A stretch of DNA of 64,000 nt from Flaccisagitta enflata (GCA_965153355.1 OZ231126.1:52266001-52330000); one strand, 5' to 3'. Numbered from the stretch's first letter, positions 47,948-59,501 are shown. Numbers and translations are program-made. The notes: a model not told the origin generated them from the sequence alone.

Positions 47948-48640
47948 GAGGGGCAGCGGCGACGAAGGAGCGATGACGTATCCTTGGCTTGGATTTGAGC
48001 ATGCTGTTTTGGACTACAGCATTTGGGTGCTTCACATAGCAAAAGTTGGTTCCTTCTTTTTACCCTCTTTTCCTAATGTGGAGTGGCCAAATTTAGGACC
48101 CTTACTATCTCTTTTTATTAAAAATCGTTAATCTTCCGATTTTTTAAAAATTGTTTTTGAGGACTTAATTTGCATAATGCAGTTGGATAAAATAATATGC
48201 TGACATTGTTTGAATAAACTTTTACAAATTTTCACTTGTCATAGAATTGTTAATCTGCCTTTTCATGAGCTCTTTCACAGCTTATATTCTTGTATCTTAG
48301 TTTATTTTTACAAATATCATGATTTTCTAAAACAAATAATTGTCCTTTTTGTAACAAAATTACACAGGATTTTGCTGAATTCAAGGAAATCGGTGGAAAT
48401 TTTAGGGCCAAAACAAGGACGGAAGATGAAGGAATTTTGAAAAAAGAAAAATAGTCATCTTCATGATTTTTGCTTCTCCACATTACCCAAGTAGGGTGAA
48501 GGGATACTCCCAACTTTTGCTATGTGAAGTACCCAAGTACAGCATCCAGGCTGAGCATCGGTCGGAGCCTTGGCCCTTGAGGCTGAGATTTGAACCTTGA
48601 AGCTGAGATTTCAGGCTGGAGACAGGAGGCTGGAGACAGG
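47948..48640 (+). mobile_element. Degenerate family D copy, split by a MITE
   Basis: The head GGGGCAGCGGCGACGAAGGA and GCGATGACGTAT matches the 32689 type. After the MITE, units of GGCTGAGATTTGAACCTTGA continue to about 48640. No inverted head or tail is left. Confidence 0.6.
48023..48536. mobile_element. MULE-like MITE, 9-bp TSD, copy 1
   Basis: TTGGGTGCTTCACATAGCAA at the left; at the right the inverse of TTGGGTACTTCACATAGCAA. CTACAGCAT / GTACAGCAT flank it (8 of 9 match). The interior is AT-rich. It is a sister of 59502-60019, including CATCTTCATGATTTTTG near one end. Confidence 0.82.
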
Positions 48641-48649
48641 AGGCTGGAG

Positions 48650-48738
48650 GTGTCGGACCAACGACCGCAAAAATATGAAAAAAGTGCGACCAATCAATGG
48701 ACCGACCGGGTTTAGTTTCGCGTAGCACGCAACTAAAA
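48650..48738 (+). mobile_element. Family A right half
   Basis: TCGGACCAACGACCGC, GGACCGACCGGGTTTAGTTT and CGCGTAGCACGCAACTAAAAA. The left end is missing. Confidence 0.65.
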
Positions 48739-49284
48739 AGGATGGAAGGAAATAGATGAAGAAAAGAACAATGGAGGAATGAAGTCATGACGTGAGAAAA
48801 GGATGAAGATTGTGGGAAGGAGGAGGAGAGGATTTTGAGAAAGGAGTGAAGGAAAGAGGTAAGAAAAAAAGAAATGAGACTCGGATAGGAACAAGTAAGC
48901 CGTGGTTAAAAGTATAGGATCGGATGGGGGCGGCAGGGCAGAAATGCGCCTATGCACACTTTTTTCACTCGACCACTATCGCTACGGACTAACGGAAGGA
49001 CAGAAGGCCCAACGGATCAACAGACCGACGAAGTGGAATGGAAGGAAAGAAAAAGTGACTTTTAAATCATACATGAAGCACACAATAGAAACCATGTTTT
49101 GCATCAACTATAGTAGAATTGATATGATCCTCTTTTACGAAGGTCATCACTGCATGCTCAGTTGCTTACGTTTAATAAGCATTTGGCGCACCTCGCACGG
49201 GACTGAGGCAGGCGAGCGAACGCGTATATCGCGCGTGACATGTCGAAGATTTGGTAAGTCAGGGCTGTAAGCCGACAGAGACTC

Positions 49285-49285
<1 letters not shown>
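48739..49285 (+). mobile_element. Degenerate family A copy and purine spacer
   Basis: At 48890-49035 AAGCCGTGGTTAAAAGTATA, GGGCAGAAATGCGCCTATGC and ACGGACTAACGGAAGGACAG follow the A order without a hairpin end. The flanks show nothing. Confidence 0.45.

Positions 49286-49288
<3 letters not shown>

Positions 49289-49318
<30 letters not shown>
49289..49318. repeat. (GA)n
   Basis: Short GA run. Confidence 0.95.
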
Positions 49319-49320
<2 letters not shown>

Positions 49321-49890
49321 GCGGCTTCGCGTCTCCACGAACTCTGACACGACTTTTGACCTTTTCATTATCCTGGAAGGTCAGAATGAGGAAAAGAACG
49401 ACGAGTCAAATAATCTCATTTATCGGAAGTCACGAATGACCAAAAAAGGAACTTGACACGACTCAATCGTGATTATTCCATATGCGAATGTCACAGATGA
49501 CCTAAGATATGAATTTGAAGTGCCATTCATGATGATTCCGAACTCGACATTTATCATCATTCCAATGGGTTAGTTATGGGATGGGATTGGATGGACAGAC
49601 GGACGGACATAGCCTCCGCGACTAAAAAGTTACTGACACGCGACCAGAGCGTATTCCATATTCCTCATAATTGAAAGTTGGACAACGCCTCACTACCCAA
49701 CACTTACCAAGCTAAAGACGAGAGCCGTTGCCGTTGGAGCTCCTCGTATACATGGCAGGTCAGGATATGACGGCCCAAATTTGACATATCATTCGCCATC
49801 ATCTCTTGTGCTCGCTGGTTGTCACTGACACACGTCAGAACATCATTCGATTATCTGGGTCGACTTCTTAGTAACACTCAAGTTTTACGC
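49319..49890 (+). other. Spacer with family A end fragment
   Basis: GACAGACGGACGGACATAGC and CTCCGCGACTAAAAA at 49590-49628 are an A right end. Otherwise nothing is recognised. TGATTCCGAACTCGACA-like words recur once. Confidence 0.45.
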
Positions 49891-50090
<200 letters not shown>

Positions 50091-50751
50091 CTGATTGTAG
50101 GCTGTCTTTCTGTGTATAGGAGCCTGTTTACATGTATGACTGTATGCTTCTGTCTATATCTTTGCTTTAAAAGTCTGCCCATCTGTAGATATTGACCTCA
50201 GATCCTAAATCTAAGTCCTTGTGAATTTTCATATTTCTTTTTTATATGCGGCCGGTCCGAATGTAGTAACGGCATGAGCTCTAGCTTGAACTAATCTGCT
50301 TGAATTTGTTCCTGAAAGATACCTTGGCATATGCACATAACTCTGTTGATCTCATTGACCAAAATTTTGAACTTCTTAGGGGCTCCTAAGGGCCCCAAAA
50401 TGCCCTTAGTGAGGATTTTTTTTTTCAAAAAAAAAAGTGGGGTTCATTTGATAGGAAATTGCTTGATTCGCCTAGATCCAAAATCTTGTAATTTCACTTT
50501 TTTCAAAAAAACTTAGAAAATTTTTGTGTCGGCTTTATTTCAAAAAAAAGTTTAAAGATTCTCCTGAAATTTTTTTAGTTTGATATGGTTCAAACAAATG
50601 CTCATAATTTCAAAAGTATTTGAGCCAGAACCTTGAAATTTGAAACATGCATTATTGAAAGCGCTGAGCAGATCGATGCAAAAGATTGAGCTACTGACTG
50701 ACCTAGAAAAATTTTCGCGTCTAAGTCTACCATCTGTATTTTAGACCATCC

Positions 50752-50755
<4 letters not shown>
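50091..50755. repeat. Single diverged copy of the 52.9-kb tandem unit
   Basis: At 50375-50560 GGGGCTCCTAAGGGCCCCAA, TGATAGGAAATTGCTTGATT and CGCCTAGATCCAAAATCTTG match the array at 52850-53260. The flanks are AT-rich without features. Confidence 0.7.

Positions 50756-50826
<71 letters not shown>
50756..50826. repeat. (CT)n microsatellite
   Basis: Pure CT run. Confidence 0.97.
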
Positions 50827-50836
<10 letters not shown>

Positions 50837-50995
50837 GTCTCTCAATATTGGATTCATATTTTCATGTGTTTTGAGTCTGGGTGAGCGTCATTTCGGCGCG
50901 CGAATATCGAACGAAGAGGGCGTTTAAAGCCACGTTGACCAATGACCAGTAAAACTAGAAGAGTAGAGGAAATGTGTGAGACTGAGGGCGTGTTT

Positions 50996-51258
50996 CTAGT
51001 AAAGACGAAAAACGTGTTTGTTCCCGTGGAACGCGATAACAGTGTGAATACATATTTAAGAATAGCAACTGTCCCACGAGGGAGTCAGGGAAGTGAGTGA
51101 GCGAGCCCGTGAACGGAGCGAGCGAGCAAAGCGAGCGTAGCGAAGCGAGCGTAGCGCTGCGGAGCGAGTAAGCAGAGTGAGCGGTGCGAGCGAACAAGCA
51201 TAGCGAGCGACTGAGTGGCCCGCTAAAAACGCGATTGTCTCCGACTAGAAACGCCCCC
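50996..51258 (-). mobile_element. Family E CpG-rich MITE, copy 3
   Basis: GGGCGTGTTTCTAGTAAAGA to GACTAGAAACGCCCCC. It contains GTTCCCGTGGAACGCGATAA and GAGCGAGCAAAGCGAGCG. CTGA lies on both sides and may be a 4-bp duplication. Confidence 0.82.
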
Positions 51259-51921
51259 TGACAGTGCCTGTTGTTCTCACTACGTGAAGAAGGAAAATAT
51301 GGGAATTTCAAGGCGAAACTCGTGCATCTTTCATGATTTCGTTTGATCGATTCCGTGTGTTGCGCCATAACGATAAAACCGTGCGTGCAAATTGGTGGTC
51401 CCCGAAAAAAAGGCTTCCATGCCATTTGCCGACCTTACGGCCGCGGTCAAATTATTAATTTTCTTCCTAACATGCCAGTGCCACTGCCCTGTATAGGCCA
51501 AATATCCAGGAGCGATGATACCGCGGAATTTAAAGTACCAGGGCCAAGGTTGGTGTAACATATCCAACATGTCCAACTTTCATATATGAGGCCGTGGCCT
51601 GTGGCATGTGGGTGTTATGAAATATGCATAGAGGTGCATCTGCTAAGCAGTTGCATATGGGCGTTCACGTGCATTCTTGGAGGTCAACTCGAGGCTTTCT
51701 ATTTCTGAAAAGTTTGCATGTCCCGCTTCATAAACTGAAGTTCTACGCCTGGCGGATTGGGACATATCTTTTCCCTCTCTTCATTTGTTTTCGAGCGACT
51801 CTTTCCGTCCCAAGAACCCCCTTCTAAGAACCCCCTTCCACTCGCCTCACTTGAGCGCTTTCCACGCTAAGTCCCATCCCGCTCCAACCCTCACTCTTTT
51901 TAGCTCAGCCTTAAGCCCAGG
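51259..51921. other. Non-repetitive stretch, no gene seen
   Basis: Short frames on both strands at 51330-51580 have ordinary composition but no domain I recognise. Confidence 0.3.
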
Positions 51922-52133
51922 TCTTAGTCGCGGACTGGCGACTCTGTAGAAAGCTGTGTCCGTCCTGTTGGTCCATCCGTCCGTCCGTCTATAGGTCATG
52001 CTCAAGCTGGAAAGTGACAAAACGCGTATTTAAGATAACGCAGTTGTGATTGACTAAAGGTGTGGGAGGGAGGGAGGTTGCGCTCCCCTGCCCACCCGTC
52101 CGCGACGATATTGTAACACTGCGTTACTTTTTT
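51922..52133 (-). mobile_element. Family A element, CGATATTG tail subtype
   Basis: TCTTAGTCGCGGACTGGCGA, CTCTGTAGAAAGC, (CCGT)n, CCCCTGCCCACCCGTCCGCG, ACGATATTGTAACACTGCGT and TACTTTTTT. Box GTCCGCGAC matches hairpin side AGTCGCGGAC. It pairs with the 22459 copy as a subtype. Confidence 0.8.
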
Positions 52134-52341
52134 CCCTCAGACACAAAAAGAAAAGGAGCGAGAGAAAGCGGGTGCCAAAAACAGCGACTTTCACGACAAG
52201 CTACCAGACGATCCCTTAAGGCTGATAAAGAACGGAAAAGAATGCATAATGCGAGTTTTTAATTCGAGTCTGCCTAGCTTCTAGAAAGCTAGAGAAAAAA
52301 AAAAATGGAAAACTGACGAGTTAAAAACTTGGTTTAAAAAT

Positions 52342-52490
52342 AAACAAGGCCGGATACACGGCCATCAGTTGCGGACGGGTGGGCAGGGGCGGAAATGCGC
52401 GTTTTCCTACTTTTCGACTCGATGGTTACGGACGGACCGACGGACGGACGGACAAAGCCTCTTATAGAGTTGCGTGTCCGCAACTAAAAA
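52342..52490 (+). mobile_element. Family A element, GTTGCGGAC subfamily
   Basis: AAACAAGGCCGGATACACGG, box AGTTGCGGACGGGTGGGC, GAAATGCGCGTTTTCCTACT, (GGAC)n, CTCTTATAGAGTTGCGTGTC and CCGCAACTAAAAA. Confidence 0.9.
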
Positions 52491-52640
52491 GAACAAGGCA
52501 GGGTACACTGCTACCCATGTCGAGTGCGGGTGGACAGGGGCAATAATGAAAAGGCTAGCCAAGCATTAGTAAAGGAGTAGAAATGCAAAAACCGCCCATA
52601 AACGCCAAAAAGCAAAGTGTTACGGACGGTACATTCGATA
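52491..52640 (+). mobile_element. Diverged family A copy, tail to head with previous
   Basis: GAACAAGGCAGGGTACACTG, CTACCCATGTCGAGTGCGGG, TGGACAGGGGCAATAATG and CAAAGTGTTACGGACGG follow the A order. No hairpin end remains. Confidence 0.6.
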
Positions 52641-52849
52641 GACATAGTGGGCTATGGTAGGGGACGAGCTACAACTTAAAATTTCTAAGGCTGGGAGCGC
52701 ATCTCGTTTTGAAAAAAACTCGCCCCTGAAGTGTTGACAGTCATCGAAGGCGCAAATCACTACTGATCTAGGCGTTCTTGGTTTTGTTCAACGGAGATTC
52801 GATTTCTCTCGCCGTCGGCTTTAACTAACCGTCATTATGTTCTTCTTAA

Positions 52850-53260
52850 GGGTCCCCAAAAAACCTTTAATGAGTTTTTTTTTTTTTGAAAATGGAAATT
52901 GTTTGATTTGCCTAGGAAGATAGGAAATTGTTTGATTTGCCTAGATCCAAAATCTTATATTTTCACTTTTTTAAAAAAAAAAATTTTGTGTCGCGCGTCG
53001 GGGACTCAAAAAAAAATCAAAAAATATTTTTTTGAAAAATGGTTTTCAAGAGTGGGGTGCAATCAATAGAAAATTGCTTGATTCGCCTAGATCCAAAATC
53101 TTGAATTTTCATTTTTTTCAAAAAAATTTGAAAATTTCTATGTCGCGCGTTGGGGACCTTTTTTTTAAATGGTTTTCAAAAGTGGGGTGCAATTGATAGA
53201 AACTTATTTAATTCGCTTAAGTCCGAAATCCTTACTTTTTCCAAAAAATTTAAAAAATTC
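52850..53260. repeat. 130-146-bp tandem repeat, three copies
   Basis: GATTYGCCTAGATCCAAAATC anchors at about 52934 and 53080, with a diverged third at 53210. GTGTCGCGCGTYGGGGAC and GGTTTTCAARAGTGGGGTGC recur. Confidence 0.88.
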
Positions 53261-53781
53261 GATTAGGGGCGAGTTCAAAGAGAGAATGGAAAAAAAGAAT
53301 GTCGGTTTTCTCTTCACTTTTATGTATGAAAAAGGCCGTAACTTCTAAACTATTGATGCGATTTTTCCTGAAATTTAAAATATTAGCTGACGTCATGCAT
53401 CTTGACGTATAAGCCAAAAATCTCGATTGTGAACCGTTGTAAAGTTGAACACACCTCTTTGCGTAGCTATAGAGTCCCGTGCACGCGGCTAAAAAGAATT
53501 TCAAAAGTTACAACTTGGGAGACTTTTTTGTGTCCATCTCTCACGAGAATTTCCCCAGAGTGACAACTATCTATTTTGAAAGCTGCCATGCCGCATCTAC
53601 ATGAGAGGCGTAGTCGGTCTGTCAGTCAGTCAATCTGCCATGTAAATCAGTCACTACTACTTCTGATATCTTATTGGCCTACTTGGTCTTGTTTCCAAGT
53701 AACAACAATTCACAGAGTAAAGTTCGGTAAACCGGTTCTCATCAGCATGTTAAAAAACATTCTAGATGTGAGAGACTAATG
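53261..53781 (+). other. Spacer with A and B fragments
   Basis: TATAGAGTCCCGTGCACGCG and GCTAAAAAG at 53467-53496 are an A right end. CTTATTGGCCTACTTGGTCTTG at 53670-53695 is a B left end on the minus strand. No gene is seen. Confidence 0.5.
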
Positions 53782-54508
53782 TTTTTAGTCGCGTGCTACG
53801 CGACTCGACACCCCGCTTTGTCGGTCCGTCCGTCGGTCCATCCGTCCGTCCATCACACTTTACTTTTTTGGGGTTTTCGCGGTCTTTGGCCTCACTGCTC
53901 CTGCCCAAATGATCAAGTGACCTCAAATACAGCTCCTGCCCACCCGCACGCGACTGGGGTAGTCGGGTGTGTCAATATGCAAAAGGTCTTTCGATCAGCT
54001 CATCATCATCAGAGAGTATGAAGACACTAATTACAAGACATTTACCGTTTTTATTTTTTTCAATTGCAATCATCTTCTGTTTTTTTAGCCTATGTAATGA
54101 TTGTCAAAAATATATATACTTTTACCGACTGCACTCAGTTTTGTTGAAAATGAAACTAATAAATCATTTTAAAAATTATGTTTTTTCTATTACTAAATCA
54201 TCTTGTAAAAAAGCAGAAGATTTTGACTAATTTTTTATAGTATAAAAAATAAAAGAACCAATGTGTTTTGATTCTTTTCCTTGTCATCAATAATCCAGGT
54301 GCAAAACCAGTTGCACTACAATATACAAATTAGGGGCTAAATGGGGATTTAGAAAAAAATGGAAGATGAATGAAGTTTGGAAGAATAAAAAAAAAGTAAG
54401 TATCTTAGAATTTATGTCCAAACAATCCCTGACGATGACCATCTGATCAAAAAACCTTTTGCGTATTGACACACCCGACTGGGGTAGCCGTGTATCCGGC
54501 CTTGTTTA
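53782..54508 (-). mobile_element. Family A element interrupted by a TIR element
   Basis: TTTTTAGTCGCGTGCTACGC, CTCGACACCCCGCTTTGTCG, (GGTC/CCGT)n, CACTTTACTTTTTT, CTGCTCCTGCCCAAATGATC and CCTGCCCACCCGCACGCGAC. After the insert, GACTGGGGTAGCCGTGTATC and CGGCCTTGTTT resume. Box GCACGCGACT matches the hairpin side. Confidence 0.88.
53965..54476. mobile_element. 512-bp TIR element with 13-bp direct repeats
   Basis: Left GGGTGTGTCAATATGCAAAA; right inverse GGGTGTGTCAATACGCAAAA. Arm similarity continues for about 80 bp. GACTGGGGTAGTC (53952-53964) and GACTGGGGTAGCC (54477-54489) differ at one base. The interior is AT-rich without a transposase. Confidence 0.88.
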
Positions 54509-54544
54509 TTATCATCCAATAATTCTTTTTCTCTCATTCTGACA

Positions 54545-54674
54545 TTTTTAAGTGCGACAAAGCACCTATATAACTGGCTGTGTCCGTTGGTCGGTTGGTC
54601 GGCCGGTCGGTCGGGTAACGCATTCGTTCGACGATCCACACGTCGCACCTTATTGGCCTACTTGGCCTTGTTTT
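54545..54674 (-). mobile_element. Family B element
   Basis: TTTTTAAGTGCGACAAAGCA, CCTATATAACTGGCTGTGTC, (GGTC/GGTT)n, CATTCGTTCGACGATCCACA and CGTCGCACCTTATTGGCCTA, then CTTGGCCTTGTTTT. Box GTCGCACCTT is inverse to the opening AAGTGCGAC with one mismatch. Confidence 0.86.
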
Positions 54675-54935
54675 GTCATGTCTAACGCATTCCTTTTCTA
54701 AATTTTTTTCTGTGAACCCATCATACTGAGAAGTAGTAACAAATTATATTCATGAAAATATAAAACGGCGACAACAGCAAAGAACTCAGCAGATTATCAG
54801 GTTGAATAATTGCATAAAAAAAAAAGAAATGTAAAAAAACGAAGGTTTTCTTTAGATTTCTTTTATGGGCTAAGAGTTGACCAGCGACTGATTTGACCCC
54901 CAATCCGCGAGAGACCTCTGGAATGACCTCTGCTC

Positions 54936-54936
<1 letters not shown>
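54675..54936. other. Spacer, no feature
   Basis: AT-rich. Nothing is recognised. Confidence 0.3.

Positions 54937-55016
<80 letters not shown>
54937..55016. repeat. (GTCT)n then (CT)n
   Basis: Seven GTCT units joined to a CT run. Confidence 0.96.
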
Positions 55017-55018
<2 letters not shown>

Positions 55019-55135
55019 TTTCTGGGTCTTCTCCAGGCCTCCCTATTTCTCATTTTTTCCACCTTTCTTTTTGGGCCTACCTATTTTTTATTGTCAATTT
55101 TCCATGTTATTCAATGGAAATTTTGCATTCTTTCA

Positions 55136-55295
55136 TTTTTAGTCGCGGACACGCGACTCTATAATCCACTTTTCGGTCGGTTCGTCGGTCGGTCGGTCCG
55201 TCCGTAACAAAGTCACTTTTTTGAGGTCTTCCGCTCCTGCCCACCCATCCGCGACTAATGCTGCCGTGTATACGGGCTGTGTATACGGCCTTGTT
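55136..55295 (-). mobile_element. Family A element inside a 40-bp repeat relic
   Basis: TTTTTAGTCGCGGACACGCG, CTCTATAATCC, (GGTC)n, CGCTCCTGCCCACCCATCCG, CGACTAATGCTGCCGTGTAT and CGGCCTTGTT. Box TCCGCGACT matches AGTCGCGGA. GTGTATACGG is doubled near the end. TGTCAATTTTCCAT-ATTCAAT flanks both sides (55093 and 55299), as a repeat unit rather than a short TSD. Confidence 0.86.
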
Positions 55296-55518
55296 GTGTC
55301 AATTTTCCATATTATTCAATTGGATTAACAGGGTGTGCAAAAAATTTCGTACTCTGATCTGTCTATTGCCTAATATCTTCCAGAAATCAAAAAATGTGAG
55401 TTTGTCTGCTTTCCACCGGCCTCTAGACTAAGTTGAGGGTAATCTCCGCAAAAATCGACCCGCATCGGACAGACTGACCGAGACCCCTTCCTGCATCGTG
55501 AACCGATATCCGGTGTGC
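55296..55518. other. Spacer, no feature
   Basis: Non-repetitive beyond the repeat relic. Confidence 0.3.
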
Positions 55519-55633
55519 AACACCGAGACAGACAGACGAGACAGACAGACAGACAAACAGACAGACAGGGGATTAGTAAGGAGAAGAGAGGGAGAGGTCG
55601 AGGAGAGACAATGGAGAGAAAAACGGAAGTGTG

Positions 55634-55707
<74 letters not shown>
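55519..55707. repeat. (GACA)n and (GA)n
   Basis: GACA units at 55524-55567 and a GA run at 55637-55707. Confidence 0.95.
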
Positions 55708-55709
<2 letters not shown>

Positions 55710-56517
55710 CAGATTTGGGTGAGCAATCACCCAAAATTGATAACAGTAAAAGAGAAGACAAAAGAAGTTGAATGACTGGCTCATGCTCATGCTTTCTTAC
55801 ATTTACAATGTCTTTAATTCGATATTCATTCATGTCATGCTGTAAGTAGGGTGTAGGGCTGGTGACCCCATCCAAATCATCCTTTTGGTCCTTCCAATAA
55901 ATCCCATTTTCTCTCTCATGTCATGGATGAAATATTCATGTCTGAAATAAAAAAAGTTTCATACCAACTGGTTTCCTTTAAACAGTAACAAATATCAAGT
56001 ATCCTGTCTCAAATTCGAAATTTTTCCAATTTGTATTTAAGATCATTTTCCATTGGAATAAAAACGATTTGAACAAGGCCGGATACACGGCAATCCACAA
56101 ACACACGCACCCCCCCTCCACACACACACACACACAAGAAACATGGTAAACATTTATTAATAATATGTTAACTATGAAAAAAATGTTGAATCGTATCGGA
56201 ACTCGATATCTAGCTATATCTAATAATCGATTTATAGCTATCTCTTCTCGTATCTATTGGAGACGAGAATCACATTGATCGTGCAGTAGATCGTATCTAG
56301 TTTGTAAGACCTGGATCGTCAGTGATTAGTTGAGGGTGGGAAATTCAATGGTGAGGTCAAAAATGGTCTAGGACAAAGATTTATGAGTGATACCTGGACT
56401 CAAATGAGAAACTAGACCCCGCAATGGACATTTTGGACATTTTTGAACATTTTTGGCTTTCAAAATGAGTAAAAACGCAGTCCTAGGCTTTGTTTGCATT
56501 CCCCTTTGTCTTTTGTA
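55708..56517 (+). other. Spacer with family A left-end fragment
   Basis: AACAAGGCCGGATACACGGC at 56073-56092 is followed at once by unrelated CACACAC-rich sequence. 56190-56300 is rich in TATCTAGCTATATCTA words. No gene is seen. Confidence 0.5.
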
Positions 56518-57139
56518 CAGTAGATGTCGTCTTGACTTGAAAATACAGGGAATTCATTACAGGAAGACAAATGTTCCTAAGAGACTGATATTTGAAATAT
56601 AAACTGATAAAATGTTGCCATAGAAACATATTTCCATGTATTCATGCAAAAGTATCAATATTTTTAAAAAAATTATGAGGGAATATTGTTCAAATTAAAA
56701 TTTGCTACAACTTTCCCACAATATGTTTGGTAAGAATATTGCTCGTTTAGCCGTTGCTAGGGAGCGTAAATATGTGTGACAGCCCTGTGATGCTTCTTAG
56801 CAACCGCCAAACAGATATTCTTACAGAACATATTATGGGAAAGTTGTAGCAAATTTTGTTTTTTACAGTGTTCTCTCAGACAATTTCTCAAAATATTGAG
56901 TTTAGTGTGAATACATGAAAATGTGTTTCCATGGCAACCAACACCCATGGGCAACAAAGCATCCTCTTATTAATTCATATTCCAAATATCAGTTTCTTAA
57001 GTTAGAACAATCACTTGTAATTTCATTATGGAGTATACACAGTGCAAAAGCAGAACAGAAGTCTGCCTAAATTTTCAAATCCAATTTGTCTTCCTGTTAT
57101 GAATTCCCCCGTATTTCCAAGTCTAGACGACATCTGCTG
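56518..57139. mobile_element. 622-bp foldback, TA-flanked
   Basis: Left CAGTAGATGTCGTCTTGACT; right inverse CAGCAGATGTCGTCTAGACT; TA on both sides (56516-56517 and 57140-57141). Long imperfect arms follow (GGAAGACAAATG / AATTTGTCTTCC; ATGGCAAC / GTTGCCAT; AACTTTCCCACAATATGTTT / ACATATTATGGGAAAGTTGT). A relative of one arm is at 63700-63835. Confidence 0.85.
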
Positions 57140-57170
57140 TAGCTCATCAAGGAGGCAAGCCCTCTATAGC

Positions 57171-57350
57171 TTCACTGTGAGTCAGATCAGCCGAGCTAAA
57201 GAAAATTCCCATACCCAGCCTCTAACCACCCAGCAACCACCTCAAAAGGCTCAAACAACCTTCACTGTGAGCCAGATCAGCCCAGCTAAGGAAAATTCCC
57301 ATACCCAGCCTCTAACCACCCAGCAACCACCTCAAAAGGCTCAAACCGCG
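57171..57350. repeat. 90-bp tandem duplication
   Basis: TTCACTGTGAGYCAGATCAG begins at 57171 and 57261, and the two copies are nearly identical to AAGGCTCAAAC. The 30-residue in-frame repeat in the plus frame is a consequence. A 14-base G run at 57352-57365 follows. Confidence 0.93.
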
Positions 57351-57365
57351 GGGGGGGGGGGGGGT

Positions 57366-57738
57366 AAAAATCAAAGGGTTTGGAGAAGGAGAAGGAAATC
57401 AGAGGGGGAAAAATAGAAAAAAAGAAAATTGGGGAAAGATATATAACTTTTTGCAATACTAAATCATAAATACTGATAAGTAAAACACAATTTAACACTA
57501 AACCTTAACTACATTGATTCAGTGCCTTATGAGGAAGCAAATCATACATTTTAAAACGCGACGCGACGCGATGCGTTGCGGAGAAGAAAATCAAAGGTAG
57601 GGGTGGAAATAAAAGGCAGGGGGAAATCAAAAGCGACTCAATTACATACACCCCTGGAAAGAGAACTATCAAATTTACTGACCCTGTCAATTTCATTGGA
57701 GGTCACATTCAGCCGGAAGAGATCCCCAACTTCCCCAT
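57366..57738. other. Spacer, no feature
   Basis: Purine-rich, with CGCGACGCGACGCGATGCG at 57557. No gene is seen. Confidence 0.35.
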
Positions 57739-57931
57739 AAAACAAGGCCGGATACACGGCTACCGAAGTCGCTTGCAGGTGGGCAGGGGCTATATTTGAG
57801 CTCACTAGACCATTTGGGCGGGAGCAGTAAGGTCAAAAAATAAAAATCATAAAAAAAGTAAAGTGTGACCGACAGACCGACCGACCGACCGACACAGCGG
57901 GGTGTGGAGTCGCGTAGCACGCGACTAAAAA
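57739..57931 (+). mobile_element. Family A element, GTCGCGTGC subfamily
   Basis: AAAACAAGGCCGGATACACG, box AAGTCGCTTGCAGGTGGGCA, CATTTGGGCGGGAGCAGTAA, AAAGTAAAGTGTGACC, (CCGA)n, GCGGGGTGTGGAGTCGCGTA and GCACGCGACTAAAAA. The box has two changes relative to the arm. Confidence 0.88.
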
Positions 57932-58189
57932 TGTTAACTATGTTTCTCTTAAATATGTCAAAAAGGCGAAGACTGACTTGGACTTTTATCCCGATCAATC
58001 AAATTTACACAAGAGATAAATGTGGATTCAAAGGACGAAAATCCATTCTAACCTTCTACTTTGTCCCCATCAGTTTAAAAATATATTCTGCTGAGTACCA
58101 TACTCTTATCTAAAGTATAAAGTACAACCTAATTATCAGCTTAGAACATTAGTTAATTAGTTTTAGGTGTCTTTTCTTTAGATATGATA
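57932..58189. other. Spacer, no feature
   Basis: AT-rich. Nothing is recognised. Confidence 0.3.
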
Positions 58190-58988
58190 CGGTCAGGATT
58201 CCGGTAAGAGAAAATCTCAATTTTAAGGGTTTTGAAAAAAAAAACAATGGACACATCACAATTTTTTGCACAGGGGTCCTAAAAATTCTGTAGAACATAA
58301 TTCTGATATTCATTTTGGCCTAACTTGAGCCAAAAAAATTAGAAACAGTTTTTTATGTAAGAATTGTGTATTTTGCTAAAAAAAACACTAATTTTTCAAT
58401 GTTTCTTTATTAGTTCTGAAAAAAATTGATGTATTTTGATCATTTGCACTGTGCTAATTCAATTTTTTGTGTTCTTACACAATTTCTACTATATTTGAAA
58501 ATTTGCACTTGATCTCATTTGCATATTGTGGTTTCGCATTTTTCGCCTGTAACATGCATGTACTTTTAAGTACACCAATGAAATTCATACTGACAGCATA
58601 TCTCACTCTTAGAAACACTTCCAAAATATCAGTTTTTAGAATCTTTTTGTTTTGGGTTATTTTTCATTTTTGAGGATTTTAACGCAATTTTTGAACCTCA
58701 TAGACCTATTCAAAATTGTTCTTGGTTCACTCAAGTATCAATTGCTTTTGGAACTTTATGTTTCTGTAGAAAAAAAGTTTAAAATGTTTCATTCTGTACT
58801 ATTTTTTTATGAAAAATAGCTGTTTCTAGCACAAAAAACCGTTTCTAATTTTTTTGGCTCAAGTTAGGTCAAACTGAATATCAGAATCATGTTCTACAGC
58901 CTTTTTAGGTCCCCTGTGCAAAAAATTGTGAAGTGTCCATCTTTTTTTTTTTTTTTATGAAGCTTTTTGCAACCGGGATTCCTGACCG
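58190..58988. mobile_element. About 800-bp foldback, CGGTCAGGA ends
   Basis: Left CGGTCAGGATTCCGG pairs with the inverse of right CCGGGATTCCTGACCG. Arms of about 200 bp continue (ACAATTTTTTGCACAGGGGT ... TGTAGAACATAATTCTGATA ... TAACTTGAGCCAAAAAAATT against their inverses at 58850-58940). The loop of about 270 bp is unmatched. The TSD is unresolved. Confidence 0.85.
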
Positions 58989-59440
<452 letters not shown>

Positions 59441-59501
59441 GCGATACCACTAGTGCTGACTTCCAGACGATAACAACCATCATCTGGTGCATATGTATTA
59501 C

